Notes: generated by a model not told the origin, from the sequence alone. A stretch of DNA of 64,000 nt from Caproiciproducens galactitolivorans (GCF_004768785.1 NZ_SRMQ01000004.1:123352-187351), one strand, 5' to 3'. Positions 22,652 to 31,950 are shown, counted from the first letter of the stretch. Program-made: numbers and translations.

Positions 22652-25038
22652 TGATGACGATGGGGAGCCTCTTCGATGGGATCGGAGGCTTCCCGCTTGT
22701 TGCTGTCCGCAATGGAATCACCCCCTTATGGGCAAGTGAAATCGAAGCCTTTCCCATTGAAGTGACAAAAATCCGATTTCCTGAAATGCTCCATGTCGGA
22801 GATATCACAAAACTTGACGGAGCGGCATTGCCTCTTGTGGATGTGATCTGCGGGGGCAGCCCATGCCAGGACCTGAGTGTGGCTGGGCAGCGTGCCGGAC
22901 TTGCCGGAGAACGCTCTGGTCTATTTATGGAGCAGACACGGATTGCAAAGGAGATGAGAAAAGCCGATGAGCAGCGAAACGTACCAGCTCACTTTATTCG
23001 ACCTCGATACCTCGTTTGGGAGAATGTCCCCGGAGCCTTTAGCTCCGCAGACGGCGAGGATTTCAGGGCGGTCATCGAGGAGATCGTCCGCATTAAGTAC
23101 AGTGCCTGTGATGTGCCTCGACCTGAGTCCGGGCGCTGGGAATCTGCTGGGGCTGTCATATTGGGAACTGAATTCAGCTTGGCTTGGCGTGTCATGGACG
23201 CTCAATTCTGGGGAGTCGCCCAGCGTCGCCGTCGCATCTTCCTTGTCGCAGATTTTGGAGGCACAACCGCACCCGAAATACTATTTAAGCAAGACGGCCT
23301 GTTTGGGGATATTGCGGAGAGCGGAAGCCAGGGGCAAGGAGCTGCCGCCCCAGCTCAAGGAGGCACTGACGATACAGGCGGAGCTTGCCTGACCCCATGG
23401 GATGTGCAGAGCCGCCGCATCTTTGAGGAAACTGGAACATGGCCCTCTCTTTATGGCGGCGAAGGCGGCGGGCATGGGTATATCCAGACAGAGGAAAAAA
23501 CAGCGATAGCCTTTGCCGCCAACCAGCGTGATGAAGTGCGGAACCTCCAGGATGTAGCCGGAGCCTTGGGTGCCAGCCCCGGCATGAAACAGCAGACTTT
23601 TGTGGCGGATGCTGAAAAAATCAGCGCTTTTCATGTCAACCAACGGGACGAGGTGATTGATCTTGACGGCATATCAGGCGCTCTGCTGGCAACCCGCAAT
23701 ATGCAGATGCAGACCTTTGTCACCCAGCAGCCATTGGTCTGCTTAAACGACCATGGCGGAGAACGAATGGATATCACCGAGGAAGTAACCCCTACGCTCC
23801 GTGCAGACATGGGAGGTCATCCTCCCCTTATATCCCAGCCGAACTGTCTAAACGGATGGGATACCCAGCAAAGCCGTGTGTTCACGCCGGAGGGTGTGGC
23901 GCCCACTCTTGCCGGAGCGGACGGGGGCGGCGGAAGAAACCCGGCAGGACTTCTATTTGCGGCAGGAGTTATCAGCAAAGGTGACGGCGATTGTTTTCTC
24001 ACGCCGGAGGTTCATACCTCCATCACCAGCGGCGGCGGTCAGGCCGGACAGGGCTATCCCTGTGTGCTTACCGCAGGATTCTGCGGCAATGCCAGCGCAG
24101 AGGCCAGAGGAATCGGTTATCAGTCAGAGTGTTCGCCCACTATTAAAACCGGTACTGCTCCATCCGTGCTTTGCTTAAACGATCAAGGCGGCAGCCAGAT
24201 GCACTGTACGGAGGACATCACAGGTACGCTCCGCGCCCAGGAGCATGGTCACCAGCCGCTGGTCATGGCGACCCAGCAGGGAGGCGCAGAAATCGGCGTC
24301 GGCATCTGCCCAACCATCACTGCCAGCGCAGGCATGAGCGGAAACAACCAGCCGGTGCTGTTTGATAACCATGCCAAGGATTGCAGATATAACGGACCGT
24401 TGGAGGTAGCCCCTACCGTCACCTCGACCTATGGTACCGGCGGCAATAATGTACCGCTCGTGGGAAGTGCTATTTTGCAGGAAACCATCTGCATTGCTGG
24501 CAACACCATTGACCGGGAGCCGGAGAACGGCGGCAACGGATTGGGCTGTCAGCCGGACATCAGCTATACCATTACCACCAGCGACCGCCATGCGGTATTC
24601 AGCCGACAGCGGAGCGATGAATTTTCCGAAAATGATGTGGTTGCCACACAAAGTGCAAGGCAGCATAAGGATGCCACCGATCTCATTTGTCAGCCTGAAG
24701 TATTCGGCCAATCACAATATGGCAACTATGCGGAGGGCTGTACCACTCTGCGTGCCCAGGGTGGCGACAACGGAGGCGGAAGCGAAAATCTTGTAAAAGA
24801 GAATGGACGCAACCTCATCCGCAGACTTACTCCTCTGGAATGTGAGCGGCTCCAGGGCTTTCCTGATGGCTGGACGTTGATACCGGGAGCATCGGACAGT
24901 GCCAGATACAAGGCACTTGGAAACAGCGTGGCGATACCGTGCGTGGACTTTGTCCTCCGTGGCATCGCTTATTTTTTGCGAATAATCCATGAGGAACAGG
25001 AGGAATCACCCCCATGTATATCTACCCCGACAACTTAA
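22651..25038 (+). CDS. C5 cytosine DNA methyltransferase with a long repetitive insert
   Basis: 795 residues, twice the usual size. Motif I is SLFDGIGGFPL, motif IV is GGSPCQDLS with the catalytic Cys, motif VI is ENVPGA, motif VIII is QRRRRIFLV, and motifs IX-X are RRLTPLECERLQGFPDGWT and ALGNSVAIP, all intact. Between VIII and IX lies a ~500-residue region with about ten imperfect repeats built on a P/G-T-[IL] core followed by a Gly-rich turn (TPTLRADMGGH, APTLAGADGGG, TGTLRAQEHGH, CPTITASAG, APTVTSTYG). No restriction endonuclease gene is adjacent, so it is a solitary methyltransferase, likely anti-restriction for incoming ICE DNA. Confidence 0.9.
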   Translation: MMTMGSLFDGIGGFPLVAVRNGITPLWASEIEAFPIEVTKIRFPEMLHVGDITKLDGAALPLVDVICGGSPCQDLSVAGQRAGLAGERSGLFMEQTRIAKEMRKADEQRNVPAHFIRPRYLVWENVPGAFSSADGEDFRAVIEEIVRIKYSACDVPRPESGRWESAGAVILGTEFSLAWRVMDAQFWGVAQRRRRIFLVADFGGTTAPEILFKQDGLFGDIAESGSQGQGAAAPAQGGTDDTGGACLTPWDVQSRRIFEETGTWPSLYGGEGGGHGYIQTEEKTAIAFAANQRDEVRNLQDVAGALGASPGMKQQTFVADAEKISAFHVNQRDEVIDLDGISGALLATRNMQMQTFVTQQPLVCLNDHGGERMDITEEVTPTLRADMGGHPPLISQPNCLNGWDTQQSRVFTPEGVAPTLAGADGGGGRNPAGLLFAAGVISKGDGDCFLTPEVHTSITSGGGQAGQGYPCVLTAGFCGNASAEARGIGYQSECSPTIKTGTAPSVLCLNDQGGSQMHCTEDITGTLRAQEHGHQPLVMATQQGGAEIGVGICPTITASAGMSGNNQPVLFDNHAKDCRYNGPLEVAPTVTSTYGTGGNNVPLVGSAILQETICIAGNTIDREPENGGNGLGCQPDISYTITTSDRHAVFSRQRSDEFSENDVVATQSARQHKDATDLICQPEVFGQSQYGNYAEGCTTLRAQGGDNGGGSENLVKENGRNLIRRLTPLECERLQGFPDGWTLIPGASDSARYKALGNSVAIPCVDFVLRGIAYFLRIIHEEQEESPPCISTPTT

Positions 25039-25271
25039 AGTCAAAGGCTACCCTGTGGCTATGGGAGCTACGGGATATTGGAATCATCGGCGTCGGATGT
25101 CTGATTTCTGTCTTTGCCCTTTCCCAGCTCGGCTGGCTGCCGCCCATCGTCCTGACGGCGCTCTATGCCTTTTTATCCATACGTTTTGAGGACGTGAGTA
25201 TCCTCGATTTTATCCGCTATGCCGCCGCTTTCTTCTTCGGCAAGCAACAATCCTATGAATGGAGGGCATGA
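25014..25271 (+). CDS. PrgI-family conjugal transfer protein
   Basis: 85 residues, overlapping the methyltransferase 3' end by 25 bases. It has a short N-terminal segment (MYIYPDNLKSKATLWLWELRD), two membrane helices (~residues 22-42 and 44-60) and a short tail ending EWRA. This is the PrgI/TcpE-type layout of Gram-positive type IV secretion systems. Position just before the VirB4 region agrees. Its role is in the membrane channel complex. Confidence 0.75.
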   Translation: MYIYPDNLKSKATLWLWELRDIGIIGVGCLISVFALSQLGWLPPIVLTALYAFLSIRFEDVSILDFIRYAAAFFFGKQQSYEWRA

Positions 25272-25273
25272 AT

Positions 25274-25861
25274 ATGAACAGAAAAAGGAAACAGGAGGCA
25301 AGGGAGAAAGCCTCCACCCGCCAGCTCATCGGCATCGAGGACATCACAGGCCACAGCCTTGTGACTCCCCATGGTGAGCTGGTGTTTTTTATGGTTAAAC
25401 CCACCAACATCAGCGTCCTGTCCGATTCCAGCATCGGGGCAAGGATTTATGCTCTTATGAATGTGCTGAAAGGCATCTCGGATATTGAAATGCTGTGCCT
25501 TAACAGCCGTGAAAACTTTGAGGGCAACAAGAGCTATCTGAAAGCCAGGATGGATGCCGAGCAGAATCCTGTCATCCGAAAGCTGCTGGCACAGGACATG
25601 ACCGCCCTTGACCGTATGCAAGTGCAGATGGCAACAGCGCGGGAATTTTTAATCATCATCCGCCTGCGTGGAGAAAAAGAAAAGGACGTAGGCCCCTACC
25701 TCTCCCGTATCGAAAAGAGCCTCAAGGATCAGGGCTTTACTGCGCGCAGAGCCGGTGAAGCCGATACCAAGCGTCTGCTTGGAGTCTACTATGAGCAAAA
25801 TGTCACTACTAAGATGTATGAGGATTATGACGGCGAGCGCTGGGTGATTCTCGGAGAATAA
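25274..25861 (+). CDS. Conjugation-associated protein, VirB4-N-like
   Basis: 195 residues from ATG 25274 (GGAGGG seven bases ahead; ATG 25268 is too close). It is soluble, with LIGIEDITGHSLVTPHGELVFFMVKPTNISVLSDSSI, a stretch resembling the N-terminal domain of VirB4/TraE-type proteins, then a helical part and a basic tail. It may be a detached N-terminal module of the VirB4 machine encoded 80 bases downstream. I do not know a family name for certain. Confidence 0.62.
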   Translation: MNRKRKQEAREKASTRQLIGIEDITGHSLVTPHGELVFFMVKPTNISVLSDSSIGARIYALMNVLKGISDIEMLCLNSRENFEGNKSYLKARMDAEQNPVIRKLLAQDMTALDRMQVQMATAREFLIIIRLRGEKEKDVGPYLSRIEKSLKDQGFTARRAGEADTKRLLGVYYEQNVTTKMYEDYDGERWVILGE

Positions 25862-25943
25862 GTAAAATTCAATAGGCCGTAGGGAGGTACCTTGCGGCCA
25901 AAAGGCATGGAACCTCCCACGGCTGGACAGGAGGTATTTTTTC

Positions 25944-27773
25944 ATGCCTAAAATCAAAAAAACAAAGGCTGATGCTGGGGCGGCAGAGTCGAAAATCAAG
26001 GATTTTCTTGACATGATCGCACCGGGCATCATCAAGTTCAATACGGACCATTTTATATGCGGCAACACCTATCGGTGTGTCTGGGCTCTCCGTGAGTACC
26101 CTACCGCAACCGATGAGCAGGCCATCCTGCGTCATCTTGGGGAAAAGGACGGTGTGACCCTGCGTATCTACACCAGACAGGTAACGGCGGCAGAGGAAAA
26201 GAGAATCATCCATAACGCAGCCAATAAAAACCGCATGGATAAGAGCAGCACCAACGATCTCCAGCAGACAGTCACCGCCGAAAGCAATTTGCAGGATGTG
26301 GTCACACTGGTGTCCTCCATGCACCGAAACCGTGAGCCGCTCCTCCACTGCGCTGTTTTTATTGAGCTGACAGCGAACAATTTGGACGATTTAAAGCTCC
26401 TCCAGACCGACGTCTTGACTGAGCTGGTCCGCTCAAAACTCAATGTAGACCGGCTGATACTGCGCCAGCGGGAGGGCTTTCTGTCGGTCGGCCCTGCGGG
26501 ACGGAATGTGTTCGGCAGCCAATTTGAACGGGTTTTACCCGCCAGCTCGGTGGCAAACCTCTATCCGTTCAATTACAGTGGCAAGACCGATCCCCACGGC
26601 TTCTATCTTGGCCGTGATAAATTTGGTTCAAATATCATTGTGGACTTCGATAAGCGTGACGATGACAAGACGAATGCGAACATTTTAATCCTCGGTAACT
26701 CCGGTCAGGGCAAGAGCTATCTCCTCAAGCTCATCCTCTGTAACATCCTCGAATCGGGTAAGTCCGTCCTGTGCCTTGATCCTGAACATGAATATGTTGA
26801 CCTCGCAGAGAACCTCGGCTGTTTCATCGACTTGATGAGCGGGCAATACCGTATCAATCCTCTGGAGCCTAAAACATGGGATGAAGGAGGCAGCCCGGAG
26901 GACACCGACGCACCCCAGGCATTCCGCCAGTCCACCAAGCTCAGTCAACACATTTCCTTTCTTAAGGATTTTTTCCGCTGTTATAAAGATTTTTCCGACC
27001 GCCACATCGACGCCATAGAAATCATGCTGGGCAAGCTGTACGAAAAATTTGGCATCAGCGACCGCACTGATTTCAGAAGCCTTGCCACCACAGACTATCC
27101 TGTCTTATCTGACCTTTATGCTCTCATTGACGATGAGTTTAGGGGATATGACAAAAGTAACTATCAGCTCTACCCGCAGGAATTGCTGCAGGAAATCCTG
27201 CTGGGGCTCCACTCCATGTGTATGGGAGCCGAAAGTAAATTCTTCAACGGCCACACCAACGTGACCGACCACCGCTTTATTGTGTTCGGAGTAAAAGGAT
27301 TGCTGCAAGCCAGCCGGAATGTGAAAAACGCCCTGCTGTTCAATGTGCTTTCCTTTATGAGCGACAAGCTCTTGACCGGGGGAAATACCGCCGCATCAAT
27401 TGATGAGCTGTATCTGTTCCTGACCAATCTGACTGCGATTGAGTATATCCGAAATTTCATGAAGCGTGTCAGAAAAAAGGAGTCGGCGATAATTCTGGCT
27501 TCTCAGAATTTGGAGGACTTCAATATAGAGGGCATCAGGGAGCTGACAAAACCGCTGTTCTCCATTCCTACTCACGCTTTCCTCTTTAATGCAGGGAACA
27601 TTGACAAACAGTTTTATATCGACAGCCTCCAGTTAGAGGAATCCGAATACAACCTAATCCGCTTCCCCCAGCGTGGTGTGTGCCTCTACAAATGCGGCAT
27701 AGAGCGGTATAACCTTGCGGTCCATGCCCCTGCCTACAAGGAAAAGCTGTTCGGAAAGGCGGGTGGCAGATAA
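25944..27773 (+). CDS. VirB4-like conjugative ATPase
   Basis: 609 residues. Walker A is GNSGQGKSYLLK (~residue 250) and Walker B is IDELYLF (~residue 485), followed by SAIILASQNLEDF, the sensor region of VirB4/TraE/TrsE ATPases. The N-terminal third matches the usual VirB4 pre-ATPase domain. It energises the type IV secretion channel at the membrane. AGGAGG precedes ATG 25944. It is followed at once by genes of unknown role that continue the transfer operon. Confidence 0.9.
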   Translation: MPKIKKTKADAGAAESKIKDFLDMIAPGIIKFNTDHFICGNTYRCVWALREYPTATDEQAILRHLGEKDGVTLRIYTRQVTAAEEKRIIHNAANKNRMDKSSTNDLQQTVTAESNLQDVVTLVSSMHRNREPLLHCAVFIELTANNLDDLKLLQTDVLTELVRSKLNVDRLILRQREGFLSVGPAGRNVFGSQFERVLPASSVANLYPFNYSGKTDPHGFYLGRDKFGSNIIVDFDKRDDDKTNANILILGNSGQGKSYLLKLILCNILESGKSVLCLDPEHEYVDLAENLGCFIDLMSGQYRINPLEPKTWDEGGSPEDTDAPQAFRQSTKLSQHISFLKDFFRCYKDFSDRHIDAIEIMLGKLYEKFGISDRTDFRSLATTDYPVLSDLYALIDDEFRGYDKSNYQLYPQELLQEILLGLHSMCMGAESKFFNGHTNVTDHRFIVFGVKGLLQASRNVKNALLFNVLSFMSDKLLTGGNTAASIDELYLFLTNLTAIEYIRNFMKRVRKKESAIILASQNLEDFNIEGIRELTKPLFSIPTHAFLFNAGNIDKQFYIDSLQLEESEYNLIRFPQRGVCLYKCGIERYNLAVHAPAYKEKLFGKAGGR

Positions 27774-27793
27774 TGAAGAAGGGAGAAAAAGTC

Positions 27794-28273
27794 ATGGACA
27801 GAGTTCAAAATCAGAAAGAAAACAAGGCGGGTATCCTCGATGATATGCTGTCTTTTATCCGCTACACTCCGAACCGGGAAGCGGATATATTAGCTTTTAT
27901 GGAGAAGTACCAAAAAGCGGATCACGAAGAACGCCCTGCTATTTTGGAGCATCTCCGGTGCTGCATGGACGGAAAGGAATACCCCAACCCTTACGCCGGG
28001 GGCTACCATTATACGCCGGATGATGTGTCCCTCATGGGAAAGATTCTGGATGAGTACATCGATGATCTCGTATCCGCAGAGGGTGATCCTGCCGCTATCT
28101 CGGAGTGTGTGCGGGATACAGTCTTGAAAATCAATGCTCTCAATGAGGAATGCGGACGGTACCTGATTGATACCTGGCGCAGGGAACGGCTGTGCGGATT
28201 CATCAACTCTGCTGCGGAAACAGCGGGACTGTCACAGGAAAAAGACCTTACCCTGCAGCACAGGATGTGGTAA
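27794..28273 (+). CDS. Unrecognised helical ICE protein
   Basis: About 159 residues. ATG 27794 has AAGGGAG about nine bases upstream; an earlier ATG at 27773 overlaps the virB4 stop and would add seven residues. It is soluble and largely helical, with YTPNREADILAFMEKYQ, a GGYHYTPDDVSLMGKILDEYI block and three cysteines. No known motif is seen. It lies between virB4 and the amidoligase gene with tight spacing, so it belongs to the operon. Confidence 0.65.
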   Translation: MDRVQNQKENKAGILDDMLSFIRYTPNREADILAFMEKYQKADHEERPAILEHLRCCMDGKEYPNPYAGGYHYTPDDVSLMGKILDEYIDDLVSAEGDPAAISECVRDTVLKINALNEECGRYLIDTWRRERLCGFINSAAETAGLSQEKDLTLQHRMW

Positions 28274-28286
28274 AGGCGGTGGGTAA

Positions 28287-29324
28287 ATGGAGATACAAGG
28301 TCAGAATTTCGGGATTGAAATTGAAATGACTGGGATTACACGAAGCCGTGCCGCCGAGGTGATTGCAGAACATTTCGGCACGACAAAGGAATATGAAGGC
28401 AGCTTCTACGATGCCTATTATGCCTGTGACAGCCAGCGGCGAAAATGGAGGGTCATGAGTGACGGCAGTATTGACTGTCAGAAGAAAGACGGCCGCAGAA
28501 AAGTAAGCGCCGACAGGAGCTACAGCGTAGAGATGGTCAGCCCCATCTGCCAGTACCAGGATATCGAAACTGTGCAGGAATTGATGCGCAAGCTCCGGGA
28601 AGCCGGGGCATTTGTGAATTCCTCCTGCGGTATCCATATCCACATCAATGCCGCCCCCTTTGATGCCCCCAAACTCCGCAACTTGGTCAACATCATGGCG
28701 GCCAAGGAGGATATGATCTATAAGGCATTAAAGGTTTCAAGAGGCAGGGAAACCAACTACTGCCAAAAGATTGACTCTGCCTTTTTAGAGCGGATCAACC
28801 GGCAGAAACCCACTACCCTCGACCAACTGAAGCGTATCTGGTACAACGGCAGCGATGGCAGCCGGGAGCATTATCACGATAGCCGCTACCACTGTCTCAA
28901 TCTGCACAGCGTGTTCCAGAAAGGCACGGTGGAATTCCGTGCTTTCAATGGGGACCTCCATGCCGGAAAAGTCAAAGCATATGTGCAGTTCTGCCTCGCC
29001 ATGACCGCACAGGCGCTCAACCAGCGGTCGGCAAGCCCGACAAAAACACAGTCCACCAATGAAAAATATACCTTTCGGGTGTGGCTTTTGCGCCTCGGTA
29101 TGATTGGGGATGAATTTAAAACGGCCCGTAAGCATCTGCTGGATCACTTGGAGGGCTGCATCGCATGGAAAGACCCGGCACAGGCAGAAAGGCAAAAAGA
29201 ACGGCTGCGGCAAAAGCGTGAAGCGGAGCGGTCGCAGGAGCAGACACCGCCGGAAGAAGCTGTGCCGGAAACTGTATTGGAAGCGGAGGATGAACAGTCC
29301 TCCGCTTTTACTATGTCAATGTAA
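28287..29324 (+). CDS. Amidoligase-family (COOH-NH2 ligase-like) protein
   Basis: 345 residues. The glutamine-synthetase-like amidoligase fold is shown by FGIEIEMTGITR at the N-terminus (metal-binding Glu pair), VEMVSPI, the CGIHIHIN motif (~residues 113-119) and a later HCLNLHSVF and GTVEFRAFNG block. Such enzymes join a carboxylate to an amine using ATP, on peptides, cell wall or small molecules; substrate here is unknown. The next gene is a gamma-glutamylcyclotransferase-like enzyme, a pairing known from comparative genomics of amidoligases. The C-terminal ~60 residues are charged and low-complexity. Confidence 0.85.
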   Translation: MEIQGQNFGIEIEMTGITRSRAAEVIAEHFGTTKEYEGSFYDAYYACDSQRRKWRVMSDGSIDCQKKDGRRKVSADRSYSVEMVSPICQYQDIETVQELMRKLREAGAFVNSSCGIHIHINAAPFDAPKLRNLVNIMAAKEDMIYKALKVSRGRETNYCQKIDSAFLERINRQKPTTLDQLKRIWYNGSDGSREHYHDSRYHCLNLHSVFQKGTVEFRAFNGDLHAGKVKAYVQFCLAMTAQALNQRSASPTKTQSTNEKYTFRVWLLRLGMIGDEFKTARKHLLDHLEGCIAWKDPAQAERQKERLRQKREAERSQEQTPPEEAVPETVLEAEDEQSSAFTMSM

Positions 29325-29334
29325 AGGAGATCGT

Positions 29335-29838
29335 ATGAAAAACAAACTGTATATTGCCTATGGCAGCAACCTCAATCTGCCGCAGATGGCTGGGAGATGC
29401 CCCACCGCCAAGGTGGTCGGGGCTTCCGAGATAAAGGATTATGCCCTTGTGTTTCGGGGCGGCAGGCACGGTGCGGTGGCTACCATTGAGCCTTGCGAGG
29501 GTTCTTCTGTTCCTGTTTTGCTGTGGAAGATCACGCCGAAAGATGAGACTGCCCTCGATATTTATGAAGGCTTTCCCAGATTTTACGACAAGGAAACCAT
29601 GGACCTCCCGTTGGACGGCAAGACTGTTTCAGCCATGGTCTACGTTATGACGCCGGGGCATCGCCTGGGCTATCCCTCCGACTATTATTACAATACCATC
29701 CATGACGGTTACAAAACTGCGGGCTTTGATACCGCTGTTTTGGAGCAGGCGATAGATTATACCGAGCAGCTCATGGAAAGCGAACCGGAGCCGGAACAGC
29801 AGAACCTGTTCGGTTTTGGCAGCCAGAAATGGTGGTGA
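29335..29838 (+). CDS. Gamma-glutamylcyclotransferase/AIG2-like protein
   Basis: 167 residues from ATG 29335 (AAGGAG eight bases ahead; an upstream in-frame ATG lies inside the amidoligase gene). It has the YIAYGSNLN start of the GGCT/AIG2 fold, a GEGSS-like turn (EPCEGSSVPV) and DIYEGFPRFYDK carrying the expected acidic residue. These enzymes cleave gamma-glutamyl-amine bonds to 5-oxoproline. With the amidoligase it suggests a make-and-break pair for a gamma-glutamyl-type link. A short acidic tail ends GFGSQKWW. Confidence 0.85.
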   Translation: MKNKLYIAYGSNLNLPQMAGRCPTAKVVGASEIKDYALVFRGGRHGAVATIEPCEGSSVPVLLWKITPKDETALDIYEGFPRFYDKETMDLPLDGKTVSAMVYVMTPGHRLGYPSDYYYNTIHDGYKTAGFDTAVLEQAIDYTEQLMESEPEPEQQNLFGFGSQKWW

Positions 29839-29842
29839 TGGC

Positions 29843-31351
29843 ATGGCAGATCCCGCTACCATTACGGCTGTTGCAAAAGCCGCCGCTGCCGCTCTTTCGG
29901 ATGAACGCACCCGAAAGACCATCGGCTGGACCATTGCCGCCATCCTGTCGCCGCTTATTTTAATCATCGTGCTGGTCTGCTCCCTGCTCTCCGGAACCAC
30001 CAACCACAACAACACCGCCGTGGAGCTGTGCTTCCATGGCGGTGTGATACCGGGGAGTATGCCCGCGGATTACAGGGAATACATCGGGGATATGCGTCGC
30101 AGCTTTACCCTCATAGACGGAGCCATCGCCACAGTGAATTCGCAGATGGAGGACGGCAACAGCCTTGACGATTACCGGGTCAAGGCTATTTTTTATTCTC
30201 TGTTTTTCGGCGCTGAGTCCCCCTCCCGGCTGGAACACCGGAAATATGTGGACTGTTTTGTGACCTACGAGGAACGCACCCGCACCGTGGAAAATGATGA
30301 CGGAACAACCTCGGAGGAAACTTATACCGTGGCTGTTCCCATTACCTCTCTGCCTGCCATCTACAACAACATCAGGACATTGTTAGGCAGAGCTATTACC
30401 TATGAGGATCAGGCAAACGCCAATGAAATCTATTACCGTGCCTTATACGGTATCGGAGCTCCGGCCGAGGATGATGATTTCACCATGTGGGAGGGTTGGA
30501 CTCCAGACCAGCTTGACGGTTTCTTTTCTGACTTGCCTGTGGGTGAGGTGGGAGCTGAAGCTGTCCGCCTCGGCCTTTCCCGCCTCGGTGATCCCTACTC
30601 CCAAGAGCTGCGTGGACAAGGAAGCTACACCGACTGCAGCTATCTTGTGCGGTGGGTGTACAAAAAGCTGGGGGTAAATCTTCCCGGCACGGCTGCGGCG
30701 CAGGGAAAATACTGCGTGGACAATGGGCTGACCATTCCAAAATCAAGTCTTGCTCCCGGTGATTTGGTGTTCTGGAGCCATAAACCTAACGGCCGTTTCA
30801 TGAACATCACCCATGTGGGAATCTACGCCGGTGACGGCAAAGTGGTTGACGCTTCCTCCTCCAGAGGACAGGTCGTCTACCGGGACTTATTCGATTCCGG
30901 CAATCAGGTTCTGTACGGCAGACCCTACGCCGAGGCACAAAAATCTTCTGCCGATGGCTTTATTTCTCCCCTCGGCAGCGGCTGGCGTTCCATGGTGACC
31001 TCGGAATTTGGTGGCAGGACAGACCCCCTCACAGGGGAATGGGCGGGACATACCGGCCTTGACCTTGGCGCCTCCAAAGGAACTGCCATCCGCTCGGCAA
31101 AGGCGGGGACAGTGAAAACTGTGGTCTACGGAAACACCGGCTACGGCTACTATCTGACCATTGACCATGGGAATGGAATGGTCACTTTATACGGACACTG
31201 CTCTCAAATCCTCGTCCGTGAGGGGCAGACGGTAAAGGCCGGAGAAACCGTTGCAAAGGTAGGTTCCACAGGGCGAAGCACCGGAAATCATCTGCACTTT
31301 GAGGTGAGAGTGAACGGTGCGCAGAAGAATCCGAGAAACTATTTGCCGTAA
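29843..31351 (+). CDS. Membrane-anchored peptidoglycan hydrolase with NlpC/P60 and M23 domains
   Basis: About 502 residues from ATG 29843. An N-terminal membrane helix (~residues 30-52) is followed by a domain of unknown role (~60-225). NlpC/P60 comes next (catalytic Cys in TDCSYLVRWVYK ~residue 262, His in ITHVGIYAG), then an M23 LytM-type metallopeptidase with HTGLDLG and HLHFEV zinc-ligand motifs. Two-domain wall hydrolases of this type serve Gram-positive conjugation machines by opening peptidoglycan for the channel. Both active sites look complete. Confidence 0.9.
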   Translation: MADPATITAVAKAAAAALSDERTRKTIGWTIAAILSPLILIIVLVCSLLSGTTNHNNTAVELCFHGGVIPGSMPADYREYIGDMRRSFTLIDGAIATVNSQMEDGNSLDDYRVKAIFYSLFFGAESPSRLEHRKYVDCFVTYEERTRTVENDDGTTSEETYTVAVPITSLPAIYNNIRTLLGRAITYEDQANANEIYYRALYGIGAPAEDDDFTMWEGWTPDQLDGFFSDLPVGEVGAEAVRLGLSRLGDPYSQELRGQGSYTDCSYLVRWVYKKLGVNLPGTAAAQGKYCVDNGLTIPKSSLAPGDLVFWSHKPNGRFMNITHVGIYAGDGKVVDASSSRGQVVYRDLFDSGNQVLYGRPYAEAQKSSADGFISPLGSGWRSMVTSEFGGRTDPLTGEWAGHTGLDLGASKGTAIRSAKAGTVKTVVYGNTGYGYYLTIDHGNGMVTLYGHCSQILVREGQTVKAGETVAKVGSTGRSTGNHLHFEVRVNGAQKNPRNYLP

Positions 31352-31420
31352 ACAGGCTGGTTTTTTCTTTCTGTTTTGCGGCATTGATACCAATAAAAAA
31401 TTCAAGGGAGGACACTCAAT

Positions 31421-31681
31421 ATGAAAAAAGAAGCCATCACCGTACAAATGGATGCCGAAAAACTCCGAGCGGTCAAACGCTATATGGAGAAGAAAGATGC
31501 GGACTTGGAGCAGGAGCTTTGCGACCAGCTCCAGCGCCTTTATGAAAAATTCGTCCCTGCCAATGTGCGGGAATACATCGATGAAAGTGCCGATATCGAA
31601 ACCCCGGCAAGCACTTTGTCTAAAAAACAGAAAGAAAAAATCAGGCAGACCGCAGAGCCGAGGCAGGCGGATGAGCAATGA
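31421..31681 (+). CDS. Small charged ICE protein (DUF6103-like)
   Basis: 86 residues, highly charged: MKKEAITVQMDAEKLRAVKRYMEKKDADLEQELCDQL-type helices and a basic C-terminal part. The first ~40 residues look like an extended ribbon-helix-helix-type start (AITVQMDAEKLRAVKRYMEKK), so DNA binding is possible. AGGGAGG lies before the ATG. It overlaps the next gene by four bases. The DUF6103 name is from memory. Confidence 0.7.
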   Translation: MKKEAITVQMDAEKLRAVKRYMEKKDADLEQELCDQLQRLYEKFVPANVREYIDESADIETPASTLSKKQKEKIRQTAEPRQADEQ

Positions 31682-31950
31682 TGCAGTATTTTGATAAGCA
31701 CGGCAATGAGATTAAGGCCGGAATGTTTCTCCGAATGGAGGACGGCAGCATAGAGGAAATATACGCCTGCACTGACTCATACGGCAAAGAGGATCTCGGC
31801 ATCAATGCCAGCAATGATGAATTTCTGAAACAGCACGGCTTGGGCGAGTTTGACCGGGAGTTCTATCCGCTTTCCTCTTTCAGCCTAAGAGAAACAGAAC
31901 TTTGCCAATCTGAGCCTACCCAAGGTTATTCTGGCATGGAGATGAAGTAG
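31678..31950 (+). CDS. Small hypothetical ICE protein
   Basis: 90 residues (or 89 from the second ATG at 31681). It reads as a small beta-rich domain: MQYFDKHGNEIKAGMFLRME, DGSIEEIYACTDSYGKEDLGIN, then FDREFYPLSSFSL. This start pattern resembles YopX/DUF-type phage proteins, not firmly. It is coupled to the previous gene (ATGATG across the TGA). No function assigned. Confidence 0.62.
   Translation: MMQYFDKHGNEIKAGMFLRMEDGSIEEIYACTDSYGKEDLGINASNDEFLKQHGLGEFDREFYPLSSFSLRETELCQSEPTQGYSGMEMK

Noticed and set aside
22651..25038. Restriction-modification system
   Set aside because: Only the methyltransferase is present; no endonuclease or specificity gene is next to it.
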